DNA of 8,172 nucleotides, from contig DAIDJT010000114.1 in the NCBI GenBank assembly GCA_027451265.1, forward strand, positions 1 to 8,172, given 5' to 3'. The notes beneath the pieces were generated by a model. The model was not told the DNA's origin, made no database searches, and was given only the letters and a program-made list of their open reading frames with translations. The translations under genes were made by a program, and so were the position numbers. The stretch's first letter is position 1. Every line of letters begins with the position of its first letter. Shown one piece after another: positions 7,701 through 8,172 of the stretch. Source of the DNA: Bacteroidales bacterium. GTDB taxonomy: Bacteria > Bacteroidota > Bacteroidia > Bacteroidales > VadinHA17.

Positions 7701-7943
7701 TAACACCCCGTTGCTGGTGCCTTTTTCCTGGATACTGACAGACGGTAATCCATTCCCGTCAGTATCTGTCACAACTCCTGTTACAACTTTTTGTTGCAGG
7801 TTGCTCAAATCGTCATGGGTTGGCCCTGCGGCAGAGACCATGCCGGACTGTACCAGCATAAGCACTGCCATGAGCGTTAGGCTCAGAAGTAGTTTTCCAA
7901 AGTATTTTTTTAAAATACCCGGAGTTAATGGATTTTTAATCAT
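4755..7943 (-). CDS. SusC/RagA family TonB-dependent outer-membrane transporter
   Basis: This 1062-residue protein is a full-length SusC-type beta-barrel importer driven by TonB-ExbBD. In order: a signal peptide with basic start and hydrophobic core at 18-31, likely cleaved near VSA-A (36-39); a carboxypeptidase-regulatory-like domain at about 53-127 (VVTGVVTDTDGNGLPSVSI..); the TonB box EIVVVGYG at 132-139; the plug domain at about 141-256 with the hallmark DILKDAAATAIYGSRGANG at 231-249; then the barrel, ending in Phe (..LIGLNLTF) as expected for BAM-inserted proteins. I see no N-terminal STN domain, so there is no sign of direct anti-sigma-factor signalling through this protein. It heads a two-gene unit with susD. 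No frameshift or gap is evident. The substrate is unknown; glycans are most usual for the family, but peptides and other polymers are also transported by relatives. Confidence 0.97.
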   Translation of the reverse strand: MIKNPLTPGILKKYFGKLLLSLTLMAVLMLVQSGMVSAAGPTHDDLSNLQQKVVTGVVTDTDGNGLPSVSIQEKGTSNGVLTDNSGAYRINLSTSSPVLVFSFVGFQSQEIAVGTRSVINVEMSSTEIGLGEIVVVGYGTQRKESVTGSVASMKGDAVRDVPSSNITQALQGRISGVDMSQTSTKPGATMQIRIRGTRSLNASNDPLVVLDGIPFAGSISDISTDNIKSIDILKDAAATAIYGSRGANGVILVTTNKGLQGQKAQFTYSGYYGLRSIFAPYPMMNAEEFRALRTAANMYPIDGADESDEYDTDWQDLFYKTGAVTSHDLGVSGGTAKSNYNFGIGYIRDEAIIPGQNFTRFSFRGTLDQEIGKLLRIGFATNNNYSINMGGNLGLYGVLSLSPLANPYNTDGTWKRTIKMPLDEQWTYSRDIIEGLGDKWIDQTKAYGSYNTIYGEVSIPGIEGLKYRANVGANFRMSNGGQYTGQGVFALNATTPSTATIVNTLTTNWAIENLLTYDRTFAGKHQVNMVALYSAEETMYNKSTVSAKDIPADAIQFYNLGRAAGEFTINPNADAQGNPYQDYYKSGLMSWMGRAMYSYDNRYMVSVTYRSDASSRLAPGHKWHSYPAVSVGWNIAKESFMQGISQITSLKLRVGYGETSNQSINPYATLGLLNTRPYNFGTLTSTGFYVSQLPNPDLGWEFSKTWNYGLDFGLLQDRLTGTVEYYVTNTSDILLSLNLPATSGVGSYTGNIGATRNKGLEIALNGVIIDNPGGFTWEAGINVYGNRNKLVSLASGQPDDKNNWWFVGHPIDVIYDYENIGIWQQGDPYLNILEGSAGKPGMIKVKYTGPYNSEGAPTRMINSDDQQIISLEPRFKGGFNTRLAYKGFDLGIIGAFTNGGKLISTLYSSSGYLNLLTGRRGNVKVDYWTPDNTDAKYPVPGTANGVYSGDNPKYASTLGYFDGSYLKIRTISLGYNFNQKWISRAGIQKLRLYCTLQNPLVMFSPYNRETGLDPETNSYYSDSQNIASPVATGSNLGLRRLLTIGTNTPSTRNYLIGLNLTF

Positions 7944-8172
7944 ACGATTTTGGTTTTAAGGTTAAATTTCTGGGTTTTATATGGGACGAACTTATTAAGT
8001 CTTCCCTGCCTGATCATTCAGGACGCAGTTTCACTGCTTCACGAGGAATTTTCATTTGTTCGCATGGCCGGTAGTTTGTCTGATGTAATAATATTAAGGT
8101 CTGATTAGCACTAAACGTCTTTCTTGCCCCCGGTGACAGAACTTCAGTCAAGCCTTTGCACAATCCTTATTG
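7944..8172 (-). other. susC upstream region, no gene recognised
   Basis: All three minus-strand frames hit stops within a few codons of the right edge, and no plus-strand frame is convincing, so no coding region is called. Immediately before susC is an A-rich leader. TAAGTTCG (complement of 7987-7994), 43 bases upstream of the start, is one mismatch from the -7 consensus TAnnTTTG but has no clear -33 partner. Two adjacent small stems occur: CCTGA/TCAGG (8009-8022) and GCAGT/ACTGC (8025-8037). They could be regulator-binding or leader structures, but each has only 5 base pairs. Confidence 0.4.

Noticed and set aside
8050..8172. Possible end of an upstream regulator such as an anti-sigma factor or hybrid sensor gene
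   Set aside because: Such genes often precede susC, but every frame stops within a few codons of the edge, so nothing can be identified.

Overview
The window looks like chromosomal DNA of a Bacteroidota member, probably an anaerobic or uncultured Bacteroidales-type organism. The main evidence is a complete SusC/SusD outer-membrane nutrient uptake pair, which is diagnostic of the phylum. Start codons follow A-rich leaders rather than obvious Shine-Dalgarno sequences, and the end of a sialate O-acetylesterase-type carbohydrate esterase is present. All complete genes are on the minus strand; only the partial gene at the left edge is on the plus strand.

Layout, left to right. Positions 1-172 (+) hold the last 56 codons of the esterase. 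Positions 182-312 fill the gap between convergent genes with two adjoining arrays of heptamer repeats in opposite orientation. Positions 313-2628 (-) hold three genes for corrinoid-dependent one-carbon transfer: a small corrinoid-binding protein, a methyltetrahydrofolate:corrinoid methyltransferase, and a stand-alone protein related to the reactivation domain of B12-dependent methionine synthase. Positions 2692-2725 form a strong hairpin terminator that separates these from 2819-7943 (-), which holds susD and susC. Positions 7944-8172 are the susC leader with no recognisable gene.

How the genes work together. SusC (TonB-dependent barrel) and SusD (surface lipoprotein lid) import an unidentified oligomeric substrate, most likely a glycan, across the outer membrane. 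The three cytoplasmic proteins correspond to three of the four modules of MetH (folate, cobalamin and activation modules), split into separate polypeptides. The homocysteine-binding module is absent from the window. This suggests a methyl shuttle between tetrahydrofolate and a corrinoid protein whose other methyl donor or acceptor enzyme is encoded elsewhere, with a SAM-type MetH-like repair protein instead of the usual ATP-dependent iron-sulfur reactivator. The most notable points are this split system, the opposed heptamer arrays, and the terminator that also fixes the start of the corrinoid protein gene. No mobile element, CRISPR array, rRNA or tRNA gene was seen.
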